A DNA stretch of 64,000 nucleotides from Phycisphaeraceae bacterium. GTDB taxonomy: Bacteria > Planctomycetota > Phycisphaerae > Phycisphaerales > SM1A02. The notes under the pieces were generated by a model. It was given only the letters and a program-made list of their open reading frames with translations, was not told the DNA's origin and did no database searches. Within the stretch, counting starts at the first letter, position 1; each line of letters starts with the position of its first letter. This document shows positions 1-8,197 of this stretch, one piece after another. Position numbers and translations under genes: made by a program. The stretch spans positions 3,777,331 through 3,841,330 of the forward strand of contig CP054178.1 in the NCBI GenBank assembly GCA_015709595.1, given 5' to 3'.

Positions 1-542
1 AGGTAAGCGACGCCTGCCTGGAGCTGTCGCAGGTGCCGATCATCGTGGATGACATGGCCGCCATCACGCTCATGCAGCTGCGCGCCAAGGCCCGGCGCAT
101 GAGAACCAAGTTCAACATCGAGGCGATCTTCATCGACTACCTGCAGTTGATCACGCTCGGGTCCCGCACCGAATCCCGCCAGGTGGAGGTGAGCGAGATC
201 AGCCGGGGGCTCAAGGCGCTGGCCCGCGAACTGGAAGTGCCGGTGGTCTGCATGGCCCAGCTCAACCGCGGTCCCGAGCAGCGCGAGGGCCATCGCCCTC
301 GGCTGAGCGACCTGCGTGAATCCGGCTCCATCGAGCAGGACGCCGACGTGGTGCTGCTCCTGCACCGCGAGGACTACTACCACAAGGAAGAACCCGACTA
401 CCAGCCCAACAATGAGGCCGAACTCATCATCGCCAAGCAGCGAAACGGACCCGTGGGCGTGGCGAAACTGCACTGGAACGGACGCACCACCAGGTTTGAG
501 AACCTGTCCTACGCAACCCCGTCCGGACCATACGTGGAGTGA
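1..542 (+). CDS. dnaB: Replicative DNA helicase DnaB, C-terminal part (partial)
   Basis: The gene enters from the left edge, so only about the last 179 residues are present. They read as the RecA-like ATPase of DnaB: a Walker B strand (IFIDYLQLI), the MAQLNRGPEQR segment, the LSDLRESGSIEQDADVVLLL block that contacts the neighbouring subunit and DNA, and the late IIAKQRNGPVG motif containing the arginine-finger region. DnaB is the hexameric 5'-3' helicase that unwinds DNA at the fork. The frame is open from base 3 and ends in TGA at 540-542. The N-terminal domain, linker and Walker A lie outside the window. The identification is secure for the fragment seen. Confidence 0.95.
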   Translation, partial: VSDACLELSQVPIIVDDMAAITLMQLRAKARRMRTKFNIEAIFIDYLQLITLGSRTESRQVEVSEISRGLKALARELEVPVVCMAQLNRGPEQREGHRPRLSDLRESGSIEQDADVVLLLHREDYYHKEEPDYQPNNEAELIIAKQRNGPVGVAKLHWNGRTTRFENLSYATPSGPYVE

Positions 543-748
543 CGGTCCGCTGACCGCCTCTCGGGCAGGTCACCGCGCCCTTCGGCAACTCGCTGCTTCT
601 CCTGCAAGACTTCCCGCCCCGGCACGTCTGACTTCCGATCGGAGTCAGCGTGAAAGTCCCTGAGTCCCCGGCGACAGATCTTCCCTCGGCGATATCGCGG
701 CGGCGATACACTGATCGCCCCGGGACGCCGGACCGTCCCTTCGCCGAC

Positions 749-1357
749 ATGACCGACGCCGCCAAGACCCAGTTGCAGCAGACGCTCCTCGCCGCGGCGG
801 TCGGGGATGAACAGGCATGGCGCACCATCGTGGACCTGTATGCCGCACGCGTCTTCGCGCTGCTGCGAGCTCAGTGGCCCGATGACGAACTGGCGGAAGA
901 GATCACCCAGTCCACGTTCTGCACGGTGGCTTCCAAGCTGGCGGACTACACCGAACTGGGACGCTTCGAGGCGTGGCTCTTCCGCATCGCCATGAACCGG
1001 CTGCGCGATGAAATGCGCCGCCGGAAGCGACAGGCCATCAACATGGAATCCGATGCTCTGGCGACGCTTCCCGGCTCGGGAATGGAGCGGGATCAGCCCG
1101 ATCGGCCGGACGAAGAGCAGATCGTCGCCCTGAGAAGGGCGATGGCGAAATTATCGGAATCCGATCGTCACATCATTCACCTGCGTCACCACGGCGGGCT
1201 CAGTTTCAGGCAGATCGCCGACGTGCTGGGCGAGCCGCTGGGCACCGTGCTGGCCCGCCAGCATCGGGCGCTGCAGAAACTCGCCGACCTGATGGAGCCC
1301 TCCCCGGCCGCGCCGTCCGAGCCGAAGGAACAATCCGATCGAAAGAGACCGCAATGA
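749..1357 (+). CDS. ECF-type RNA polymerase sigma factor
   Basis: About 202 residues with the two-domain sigma-70 family layout. Region 2 runs from DDELAEEITQSTF to FRIAMNRLRDEMRRRKR and would bind core polymerase and the -10 element. Region 4 is a helix-turn-helix (LSFRQIADVLGEPLGTVLAR) for the -35 element. There is no region 1.1 or region 3, as in ECF factors. The frame is open back to an ATG at 650, but the 33 extra residues are proline/arginine-rich and unlike the family, so I start at ATG 749. The last codon overlaps the next start (ATGA), so a coupled membrane protein follows, as anti-sigma factors often do. Confident in family, not in regulon. Confidence 0.85.
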   Translation: MTDAAKTQLQQTLLAAAVGDEQAWRTIVDLYAARVFALLRAQWPDDELAEEITQSTFCTVASKLADYTELGRFEAWLFRIAMNRLRDEMRRRKRQAINMESDALATLPGSGMERDQPDRPDEEQIVALRRAMAKLSESDRHIIHLRHHGGLSFRQIADVLGEPLGTVLARQHRALQKLADLMEPSPAAPSEPKEQSDRKRPQ

Positions 1358-1869
1358 CCCGACCCCACGCACGTTCTAGCATCGGAACCAGGAATCGCGC
1401 TGAACACCCCATGACGCCGCGCAACGGTCATCCCGACCCGATCTTCCAGCCCGAGACCCCGGCGGCCGCCAGGGTCGATCGGCTGCTGGCGCTGGTCGCC
1501 TCCGATGCCGCGGCGCCACGCGGGCTGTCTCAGCGCGTGTTCGAGGCCTCTCGTGGACATCTCGCTCCGCGGCGTCTGATCTTCCGCGCCGCGGAGCGAT
1601 CGATGCACAGGCGGCTGGCCCGGACCGGTCGTCTGGCGCTGGCCGCCGGCATCGGGCTGGCCTTCGTCGTCGGGCTTGTCGCCGTGGATCGCTCGGGTTC
1701 ACGTCCCACCGACCGCTTCGACGTGGTCGCCATTCCTGAATCGGCGTCGGACGACTTCGACCTCGCGCTCGCCGAAACGCGCGACCTGTTCGAGTTCTCG
1801 TCGTACTCCTTCGACGACCTGTCATATCAGCTCGCCGCCCTTGAGCGCAGCGATCTGTTCTCCCAGTAA
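1354..1869 (+). CDS. Membrane protein coupled to the sigma factor; possible anti-sigma or regulator
   Basis: A 171-residue protein whose ATG overlaps the sigma factor stop codon, implying translational coupling. It has a cytoplasm-like basic N-terminal part of about 90 residues, one hydrophobic helix (LALAAGIGLAFVVGLVAV, near residues 92-109) and an acidic, phenylalanine-rich C-terminal tail (DDFDLALAETRDLFEF) that would lie in the periplasm. This topology and the position fit a membrane anti-sigma factor, but I see no zinc-finger HxxxCxxC motif, so the role is inferred from context only. An internal ATG at 1411 is a possible alternative start. Confidence 0.6.
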   Translation: MTRPHARSSIGTRNRAEHPMTPRNGHPDPIFQPETPAAARVDRLLALVASDAAAPRGLSQRVFEASRGHLAPRRLIFRAAERSMHRRLARTGRLALAAGIGLAFVVGLVAVDRSGSRPTDRFDVVAIPESASDDFDLALAETRDLFEFSSYSFDDLSYQLAALERSDLFSQ

Positions 1870-1928
1870 CGTCATCCTCACGAGACCGGCACGTCGAGAT
1901 GCTGTCGAGCCGGTCCGGGAGCCAGTCC

Positions 1929-2726
1929 ATGTTCCGGATCGTCGCCACGCTTCTGATGACCTCGTCAATGCTCTGCCTGCCCGGCGTCACGCCGTTGTCG
2001 CAGGATCCACCCCCCGCGCGAACACGACAGGAGCCGCCATTGCGTCCGCAGGATGCACCGGCCCGCCGCGGGCAGGACGGGGCGCCCGGCGGCGTCTCCG
2101 GTCGCCAGCAGGATCCTCCCGGTCGTCCTGATGAATCGCCGCTCCGACGCGGCGCGACGGAGGATCGTCCACTGCTGCGCGATCTGACGCGCGAACAGCG
2201 CGAGAGCATTATCGCGGTGCTATCCGACCTGCGCCCGCTCACCAACGAGGAGCGGCGACGCCTGTCCAACATGGACATCGAGCGCTTCCGCACCCTCATC
2301 GCGCAGCACGGGCCCCAGATCATCGAACTCGCCCGCCTGCGGCAGAGCCAGCCGGAAATGTACCGATTCAGAATCGAGGATTTTCGGCTGCTGCGTCAGT
2401 CCGAGGAGATCGCCGCCCGGCTGCGCGAGGCGAGAAAGTCCGGTCGGACGCAGGCCGCCGCGACGATGGAAGGCGAGTTGCGTGAGATCGTGGCCAGGCA
2501 GATCGACCTGCGCCACCAGGCCCGCGTCCGCGAGGTTGAGGTGCTCGAGCAACGGCTGGTCGAAATGAAACGTCACCTGGCGGCCGAGCGAGAGGGACGC
2601 GACCGCCTGGTGGCGCGGCGGCTTGCCGAACTGGTCGAGGGCGCCCCGCCCTCCGGCCGCGATCAGCGTCGCCCGGAGCCGCCTCCCGGCGAGCGGCGCG
2701 GCGGAGGCGAATCGCCCCGGCCCTGA
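1929..2726 (+). CDS. Secreted charged coiled-coil protein, unknown function
   Basis: 265 residues from ATG 1929. The N-terminus is a signal peptide (MFRIVATLLMTSSMLCLPG). A proline/arginine/glutamine-rich linker follows, then a long helical region rich in Arg, Glu and Leu (about residues 85-235) that looks like coiled coil, and a proline/glycine-rich tail. No catalytic motif is visible. It follows the sigma factor and its membrane partner on the same strand by 59 bases and may belong to the same unit. Such Arg/Glu-rich periplasmic helices recall heavy-metal resistor (CnrX/ZraP-like) proteins, but this is only resemblance. An earlier in-frame start at 1899 would hide the signal peptide. Confidence 0.65.
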   Translation: MFRIVATLLMTSSMLCLPGVTPLSQDPPPARTRQEPPLRPQDAPARRGQDGAPGGVSGRQQDPPGRPDESPLRRGATEDRPLLRDLTREQRESIIAVLSDLRPLTNEERRRLSNMDIERFRTLIAQHGPQIIELARLRQSQPEMYRFRIEDFRLLRQSEEIAARLREARKSGRTQAAATMEGELREIVARQIDLRHQARVREVEVLEQRLVEMKRHLAAEREGRDRLVARRLAELVEGAPPSGRDQRRPEPPPGERRGGGESPRP

Positions 2727-2748
2727 CGTCAGTCGCACCGCGAGAAAC

Positions 2749-3774
2749 TTAGCCGGGCCGAACGAGATCACGATCAGCGCTCCGTCTGGAGCGTGGATCG
2801 AGCGCCTCGCGCAGCGACTCGCCGACGTAGTTCAGCGACACCAGCGTCACGCCCAGCATCAGGCACGGCCACAAGAGCAGCCACCAGCGCGCCCGCACGG
2901 GGTTGAGCTCTGACAACCCCTCCGCGGCCAGGTTGCCCCAGCTGGGCAGAGGCGGCCGCACCCCGATGCCCAGAAAACTCAGGAATGACTCCTGCAGGAT
3001 CGCCTGGGGCACCGTCAGCGTGGCGTACACCACGATCGGACCCATCAGGTTGGGCAGCAGGTGACGAACGAGCTGCAGTCGCCAGGGCACGCCGATGGCG
3101 CGGCAGGCCTCCATGAACGGCTGTTCGCGGATCGAGAGCACCTGTCCGCGCACCACGCGGGCCATGGTGAGCCACGAAACGCCTCCGATCGCCGTCAGCA
3201 GCGTGACCACGTTGATAACCTGCCGCGCTCCAGGGTCGAGATCATGCCCCAACCGGTCGGTCAGCCCTTCCGCCGCCACCGCCAGCAGCACGACGAGCAG
3301 CACGTAGGGCAGGCCGTACAGGATGTCCACGACACGCATCATCAGGGCGTCGATGCGCCCCCCCGCCAGCCCGGCGACCGAGCCGTACAACGTACCGATG
3401 ACCACCGCCAGGCAGGCCGCCGCCAGCCCGACGGCGAGCGAGACGGCGCCACCCGCCAGCACGCGGGAGAGCAGATCACGGCCCAGACGGTCCGTGCCCA
3501 GCGGACGCCAGGGTCGAGCATCGTCCTGCTCGGTTGCGGCATCGGCGCGGGCGCGCTCGTCCGGCGCGTGCGACGCCCAGCCGGGCGGCAGGAGCGTCCG
3601 AGCGAGATCCGCGTGCTCGTAGCGGCGCGGCGCTGGTCCGCCGCCCTCCGCCGGCGTGACGCGACCCGCGGTGTACGGCAGCGTCGCGAGACACGAAAGC
3701 ACGATGACCACCAGCACGACGAGCGCCCAGCGCCCCTGGCTCCTCCCCGCGGCGCGCCGCGGATGCGCCGCCAT
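2749..3774 (-). CDS. ABC transporter permease, DppC/OppC type (orphan)
   Basis: 341 residues with an N-terminal transmembrane helix (WALVVLVVIVLSCLATL), a periplasmic segment, the LGTDRLGRDLLSRVLAG motif typical of the OppC N-terminal region, then about five further helices. The cytoplasmic EAA loop is clear (EACRAIGVPWRLQLVRHLLPN), as is the FLSFLGIGVRPPLPSWG motif. The family forms the second permease of dipeptide/oligopeptide or nickel importers. The neighbours on both sides are on the opposite strand, and no OppB, ATPase or binding protein is next to it, which is unusual. A GTG at 3798 would add eight residues. It lies head to head with the M3 peptidase, a suggestive but unproven link to peptide use. 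Confidence 0.85.
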   Translation of the reverse strand: MAAHPRRAAGRSQGRWALVVLVVIVLSCLATLPYTAGRVTPAEGGGPAPRRYEHADLARTLLPPGWASHAPDERARADAATEQDDARPWRPLGTDRLGRDLLSRVLAGGAVSLAVGLAAACLAVVIGTLYGSVAGLAGGRIDALMMRVVDILYGLPYVLLVVLLAVAAEGLTDRLGHDLDPGARQVINVVTLLTAIGGVSWLTMARVVRGQVLSIREQPFMEACRAIGVPWRLQLVRHLLPNLMGPIVVYATLTVPQAILQESFLSFLGIGVRPPLPSWGNLAAEGLSELNPVRARWWLLLWPCLMLGVTLVSLNYVGESLREALDPRSRRSADRDLVRPG

Positions 3775-3957
3775 ATTGTCCGTCGTCGCACGATTCACGG
3801 CGCGATGATACCGATCTGGCGAGGAACCGGGGTCGGCGCGTATCCTTGGAGCGGGCGTGAGACGCCGGACACTGAGTGGCGGGCTCGAATCACCACGAGC
3901 TCCCTCGGCGCTCAGCACGCAGTACTCATCATGTTCCCACCCTCCGGAGAACCCACC

Positions 3958-6033
3958 ATGCGAACCGCGCAACGCTTCCCCGGCCTTTGCCTGATCGTTT
4001 CCTGTCTGTCGCTGGGGGGCGTGGTGAAATCTCTGTCCACGGCGGTTGCGGCGATTGCACCAGCCGCGATCGTTCTCGCCCAGTCCTATCCCGCCGACAG
4101 CCCCGCGGCCGAAGCGCTGGCCCGCGCCGTGGCGGCGGCGGACCGCATCGCGGGAATCCCCGACGGCCAGCGCACCTTCGAGAACACGGTCGGCGCCATC
4201 GACGACCTGCTGGCGCAGCTCGAACTCGACACCAACATGATGATGTTCATGGCCTACGTCTCCACCGACGCCGCCCAGCGTGAGAAGGGACTGCGGGCCG
4301 AGGAGGACGTGACCAACTGGCTGATCGCCTTCGGCAAGCGCGAGGACATCGCCGCCGCGGTGCGGGCGTACGCCGCCACCCGGCCCGCGCTGGAAGGCGA
4401 GCGGGAACGCCTGCTCGACTTCCTGCTGCGCGACTTCCGCCGCGCCGGCATGGACCTGCCCACCGACCAGCGCGAAAAACTGGCCGGCATCGAGCGCGAG
4501 ATCACGCGGCTGGGCATCGAGTTCGAGAAGAACATCCGCGACGACGAAACCACCGTGCCGCTGACGCGCGAGGAGCTGGCCGGCATGCCGGAGGAGTTCA
4601 TCGACGCGCTGCCCCGGGCCGGCGACCTGTACCTCGCCGACATGTCGTATCCCACGTTCATCCCCATGATGGATTACGCCGAGAACGAAACCACCCGCGC
4701 CCGCATGTGGGTGGCCTACAAGCGGCGCGGCGGGCAGAAGAACGTGGAGGTGCTGGAGCGCATCCTGCGGCTGCGGGCCGAGGCGGCGTCCATTCTCGGC
4801 TACAGCCACCCGGCGGACTACGAGATCGAAGTTCGCATGGCCAAGAACGCCGCCACGGTCAAGAGGTTCTATGACGACCTGCGCCCCCTCGTGCGAGCCA
4901 AGGCGATCAAGGACTGGGAGGAATTCCAGAACGCCAAGCGCGAGCACACGGGCGACGCGAAGGCCGTGCTGCAACCCTGGGATCAGTCGTTCTACGAAAA
5001 GCGCCTCATGCGCTCCAAGTACGCCGTGGATTCCGAGCTGGTCCGCCAATACTTTCCGCTCGACCGCGTGATGGACGGGCTCTTCTCCATCACCCAGTCG
5101 CTGTACGGGCTGACCTACCGCGACGTGACGGCGGACGCCGACTCGCTTGGCTGGCCCGTCTGGCACCCGGACGTGCGGCTGTACGAAGTGTCTGACAAGG
5201 CCGACAACCGCGTGCTGGGGTGGTTCTTCATCGACCTGCATCCGCGGGCCAACAAGTACTCGCACGCCGCCCAGTGGGGTCTGGCGCAGCACAAGGTGTG
5301 GTCGGACGGTCGCGTGACCAAGCCGCTGGCGGCGCTGGTGTGCAACTTCACCAAGCCCACGTCGGACAAGCCCTCGCTCATGACGCACGACGAGGTGGAG
5401 ACATTCTTCCACGAGTTCGGGCACTGCCTGCACACGATTCTCAGCGAAGCCACGATCTGGCGGTTCTCCGGCACGGGCGTGGAGCGCGACTTCGTCGAGG
5501 CCCCGTCGCAGATGTTCGAGAACTGGGTGTGGGATCCCCACGTGCTTGGCGCCTTCGCCCGGCACTACCGGACCGACGAACCGCTGCCCCGCGAGCTGCT
5601 CGACAACATGATCGCCGCCCGCAACCTTGGCTCAGGCATGAAGGCGGAGCGGCAGATCTACTATGGGCTGACGGATCAGATCTTCCACACCGCCCCGGGC
5701 GGAGAGATCGACACCATCCGCATCGCCGTGGACCTGTTCGGGCAGGCGGAGCTCTACAAGCCCATCGAGAACATCTGGCACCACGCCTCGTTCACCCATC
5801 TCATCGGTTACCGGGCAGGGTACTACGGCTACCTCTGGTCGCTGGTGTACGCCGAGGACATGTTCCAGCGGTTCAAGGAGCTGGGCATGCTCGACCCTCA
5901 GGCGGGGCAGTACTACCGCAAGCACATCCTCTCGCGCGGCGGCACCCGCGACGGGCTGGACCTGGTGAAGACCTACCTCGGCCGCGAACCCAGCATGGAG
6001 CCGTTCCTGCGGCACCTGGGGCTGGGAGAGTGA
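3958..6033 (+). CDS. M3-family zinc metallopeptidase (oligopeptidase)
   Basis: 691 residues. The zinc site HEFGH sits at residues 485-489 within VETFFHEFGHCLHTILSE, the family signature, and a downstream DFVEAPSQMFENWVW supplies the third metal-ligand Glu. Thimet oligopeptidase, Dcp and oligopeptidase A belong here and cleave short peptides in a deep channel. The N-terminus (MRTAQRFPGLCLIVSCLSLGG) looks like a signal peptide, so this copy may be periplasmic, whereas many family members are cytoplasmic. The start at 3958 is chosen because GGAGA lies eight bases upstream; the frame is open much further upstream, but that part is antisense to the permease gene. The family is certain; substrate and location are inferred. 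Confidence 0.93.
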   Translation: MRTAQRFPGLCLIVSCLSLGGVVKSLSTAVAAIAPAAIVLAQSYPADSPAAEALARAVAAADRIAGIPDGQRTFENTVGAIDDLLAQLELDTNMMMFMAYVSTDAAQREKGLRAEEDVTNWLIAFGKREDIAAAVRAYAATRPALEGERERLLDFLLRDFRRAGMDLPTDQREKLAGIEREITRLGIEFEKNIRDDETTVPLTREELAGMPEEFIDALPRAGDLYLADMSYPTFIPMMDYAENETTRARMWVAYKRRGGQKNVEVLERILRLRAEAASILGYSHPADYEIEVRMAKNAATVKRFYDDLRPLVRAKAIKDWEEFQNAKREHTGDAKAVLQPWDQSFYEKRLMRSKYAVDSELVRQYFPLDRVMDGLFSITQSLYGLTYRDVTADADSLGWPVWHPDVRLYEVSDKADNRVLGWFFIDLHPRANKYSHAAQWGLAQHKVWSDGRVTKPLAALVCNFTKPTSDKPSLMTHDEVETFFHEFGHCLHTILSEATIWRFSGTGVERDFVEAPSQMFENWVWDPHVLGAFARHYRTDEPLPRELLDNMIAARNLGSGMKAERQIYYGLTDQIFHTAPGGEIDTIRIAVDLFGQAELYKPIENIWHHASFTHLIGYRAGYYGYLWSLVYAEDMFQRFKELGMLDPQAGQYYRKHILSRGGTRDGLDLVKTYLGREPSMEPFLRHLGLGE

Positions 6034-6095
6034 ACCGTCGCACCCTGACCGATCAAGGAAGCGAACGGTCCGATTGATCGCGTGGACGATAACGA

Positions 6096-6123
6096 AAACC
6101 GCCGGCCCTCCGACCGGCGGTTT
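6096..6123. terminator. Bidirectional hairpin terminator between convergent genes
   Basis: A perfect 10-bp inverted repeat (AAACCGCCGG / CCGGCGGTTT, 8-base loop) lies between the peptidase stop and the stop of the convergent basic-protein gene. A- and T-rich ends on the two flanks allow it to work on both strands. Confidence 0.8.
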
Positions 6124-6151
6124 CCGCGCCTCCGTGCGATTGTTCAGGCGT

Positions 6152-6751
6152 TCACGCCGCCTTGCGGAACGCGCGCGAGTAGGTCCGTGAGAACGTGCGG
6201 GAAGAGGTCCGGGGGAACTGGTAGGTCCTGGTCGAGCCGTTGCCGCCGCCAACGTTGAAGTTGAACGACTTCGTGGCGCGGGGCTTGCGGGTCTTGGCGG
6301 TGACGCCGCGCTTGGTCGAGCGGCTGAAGGAGCCGTTCGATGCGGTGTTCCAGCCGAACGACTTCTTCGAGGTCGTGCGGGACTTCTTGACGGTCGTCGA
6401 GCGCTTCTTCGAGGCGGCGTTCTTCTTCGTGGCGTTGGTCTTCTTCGCCGTGGAACGCTTCCTGGAGTTGGATCGCTTCTTCGAGCCGGTGCTCCAGTTC
6501 CAGTTCGAGCCGCCGAAGCCGTTGGCGCTGTTCCAGTTGAAGGAGCGCTTCCAGCCGCTCTGGCGGGCCTTGGTCCTGGTCGTGCCGCGCTTGGCGACGG
6601 TGGAACGGGTCCGCTTCTTCGAGCCGGTGCTGGTGCGGCCGAACTTGGTGGAGAAGGACGCGCCGCGGCGCTTCACGTTGCTGGTGCGCGTGCGAGCGCT
6701 GGTGCGGGTGCGACGGCTGCGTGAGCCACGCTTCGAGGTGCTGTTCGCCAT
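6152..6751 (-). CDS. Very basic low-complexity Ser/Thr/Lys/Arg protein (histone-H1-like composition)
   Basis: 199 residues made almost wholly of Ser, Thr, Lys, Arg and Ala, with runs such as KKRSTTVKKSRTTSKK that resemble histone H1 tails or chlamydial HctB. The runs are broken by recurring aromatic/Asn islands (SFNWNSANG, SNWNWSTG, SFGWNTASNG, SFNFNVGGG). There is no signal peptide or membrane helix. An AGGAG sequence eight bases before the ATG at 6751 and a terminator just past the stop support a real gene. The composition suggests binding to DNA or RNA in the cytoplasm, perhaps nucleoid packing, but no family is recognised. The aromatic islands are spaced roughly 15-60 residues apart. Confidence 0.75.
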   Translation of the reverse strand: MANSTSKRGSRSRRTRTSARTRTSNVKRRGASFSTKFGRTSTGSKKRTRSTVAKRGTTRTKARQSGWKRSFNWNSANGFGGSNWNWSTGSKKRSNSRKRSTAKKTNATKKNAASKKRSTTVKKSRTTSKKSFGWNTASNGSFSRSTKRGVTAKTRKPRATKSFNFNVGGGNGSTRTYQFPRTSSRTFSRTYSRAFRKAA

Positions 6752-6963
6752 GTCTGAACTCCTGGGGGGGACTTGGCCGACCACACGACGATTCGCCGCG
6801 CCCCGGCCCCGCCGCTCGAACGATCGAGGGGCTGACACGCTGCATCGGCCGCACAGAAGGACGACTTCACACAGGTTGACGATTTTCTTCACCTTTTCTC
6901 GAACTTCCGCTTGCGAGGCCCCGATCACCATGCCCCGAGTGCCCGGCGGGACTCGGACCCCCG

Positions 6964-6991
6964 TTGCATCCACCGGCAAAACGCGTACACT
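6964..6991 (+). promoter_or_regulatory. Sigma-70-like promoter for a leaderless lipoprotein mRNA
   Basis: TTGCAT at 6964-6969 and TACACT at 6986-6991, separated by 16 bases. A start site about seven bases past the -10 falls on the GTG at 6998, so the mRNA may begin at its start codon. Confidence 0.5.
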
Positions 6992-6997
6992 GCGCGC

Positions 6998-7627
6998 GTG
7001 CTGACGTACCCGATCCGACTGAGCATTCCCCTCATGCACGCCGTCCTGGTTGCGGCCCTGGCTGTTCTGCTGACCGGCTGCGCCGGCCCGCGTCCCGGCG
7101 CGGGGGCCTCGCCGGGCGTTCTGCCGCCGGACTTCTCCATCGACCTGACTGTGCTTTCGAGCGACGCCGATGCAGCGACGCAACCCGTCCACCAGCGGCC
7201 CAGCCGGTACGTGGTCTTCCCGGACGGGTCGCTTCATGTCTCGTTCGACCCCACGGTCGCCACGACGACGTTTCCACCCTTCGTGCGCGTGCTTCGGCGA
7301 TCGGAACTCGATGCATTGTGGGAACTGCTCCAGCGTCTGGACCTGTCCGACCTCGACGCCGCCGAGCCGGTGGGCGACCTGCGAATCATGTCCGCCGAAC
7401 CGGGCGGCTGGAGCACCTCCGCCGTCATCCAGGTGAACGGACGGCGCGCGTGGGTGCGGCAGCGAAGCAGTGCGCCTGGTGCGTCCGACTCGCCGCTCAA
7501 CCGGCTGACGCGGGCGCTCGCCCAACTGGCCTGGGCGAGCGACGAGCCGGACCTCAAGCAGCTTCGCATCCCCATGCGATACGACTTCGGGCCTGATCCA
7601 TACGCGCGATACCGCAACAATCCCTGA
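6998..7627 (+). CDS. Lipoprotein of unknown function (first of a related pair)
   Basis: 209 residues from GTG 6998. The signal peptide ends in a lipobox, LLTGC, with the acylated Cys near residue 28, so the protein should be anchored in the inner or outer membrane. The mature part has no recognised domain. It contains the segment RYVVFPDGSLHVSF followed by a helical LDALWELLQRLDLSDLD, and the next gene has the same pair of elements, so the two look like diverged paralogues. GTG 6998 is preferred over ATG 7034 because it gives the signal peptide a basic residue and matches the promoter position. Function unknown. Confidence 0.7.
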   Translation: MLTYPIRLSIPLMHAVLVAALAVLLTGCAGPRPGAGASPGVLPPDFSIDLTVLSSDADAATQPVHQRPSRYVVFPDGSLHVSFDPTVATTTFPPFVRVLRRSELDALWELLQRLDLSDLDAAEPVGDLRIMSAEPGGWSTSAVIQVNGRRAWVRQRSSAPGASDSPLNRLTRALAQLAWASDEPDLKQLRIPMRYDFGPDPYARYRNNP

Positions 7628-7693
7628 TCCGGCTCGGCGATGCACTGCGACACCCATCACCACCACCCCTCTACGCTTCGGAACGTCCCGTCC

Positions 7694-8197
7694 ATGCGGC
7701 GAGTTTCCTGCTGGTTCACGCTCTGCGCCCTGGTCGCGGTCGCGTCACTCGCGCTGAGCGGCTGCGGAAGCGGCGTGCGCGCGGGTAAGCGAACCTCCCC
7801 CACCGGCGGCGTGGCCCTGCGAATGCTCATCACCGACGGCCAGACGTCGCACGCCCTGTACGTGGTGGAGCCCGACGGAACCATTGGCTTCGGCGGCGGA
7901 TGGGCGGCCCTCGATGACCGCACCACCTGGACCGGCGCGATGACCGAGCAGGAGCTGCAATCGCTTGCGGAACTGCTGCGCCTACATGGCTGGTTCGACG
8001 GCAAGCCCGCCGCCGACGATCCCACCGACGCGGGGCGTCACAAGGTCCGCTTCGCCTTCCCCGATGGCGGCTGGCGACTCGACGCGCCGTACGGCGGGCG
8101 GAACATCACGCCCATCCGCCAGTTCCTGCAGTCCGTCAGCATGAGACGCAACCAGTCGGTCTTTGACCAGTTGCCCGAGCCGGGCGAGCGTCGGTGA
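7694..8197 (+). CDS. Lipoprotein of unknown function (second of a related pair)
   Basis: 167 residues from ATG 7694. MRRVSCWFTLCALVAVASL followed by ALSGC is a classic lipoprotein signal. The mature part carries LYVVEPDGTIGFGGG and then a helix (LQSLAELLRLHGWFDG), the same order of elements as in the gene 66 bases upstream, which suggests tandem duplication followed by divergence. It ends in a basic, proline-rich tail. An ATG at 7640 would place a His-rich stretch before the signal and is less likely. No known family is recognised. Confidence 0.7.
   Translation: MRRVSCWFTLCALVAVASLALSGCGSGVRAGKRTSPTGGVALRMLITDGQTSHALYVVEPDGTIGFGGGWAALDDRTTWTGAMTEQELQSLAELLRLHGWFDGKPAADDPTDAGRHKVRFAFPDGGWRLDAPYGGRNITPIRQFLQSVSMRRNQSVFDQLPEPGERR

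Noticed and set aside
3061..3957. Upstream extension of the M3 peptidase frame
   Set aside because: It is antisense to the permease gene, and a good ribosome site and signal peptide mark 3958.
2749..5565. A minus-strand open frame of 938 codons spanning the permease and the peptidase region
   Set aside because: Beyond 3774 it is antisense to the M3 peptidase and has no family features; only the permease part is real.
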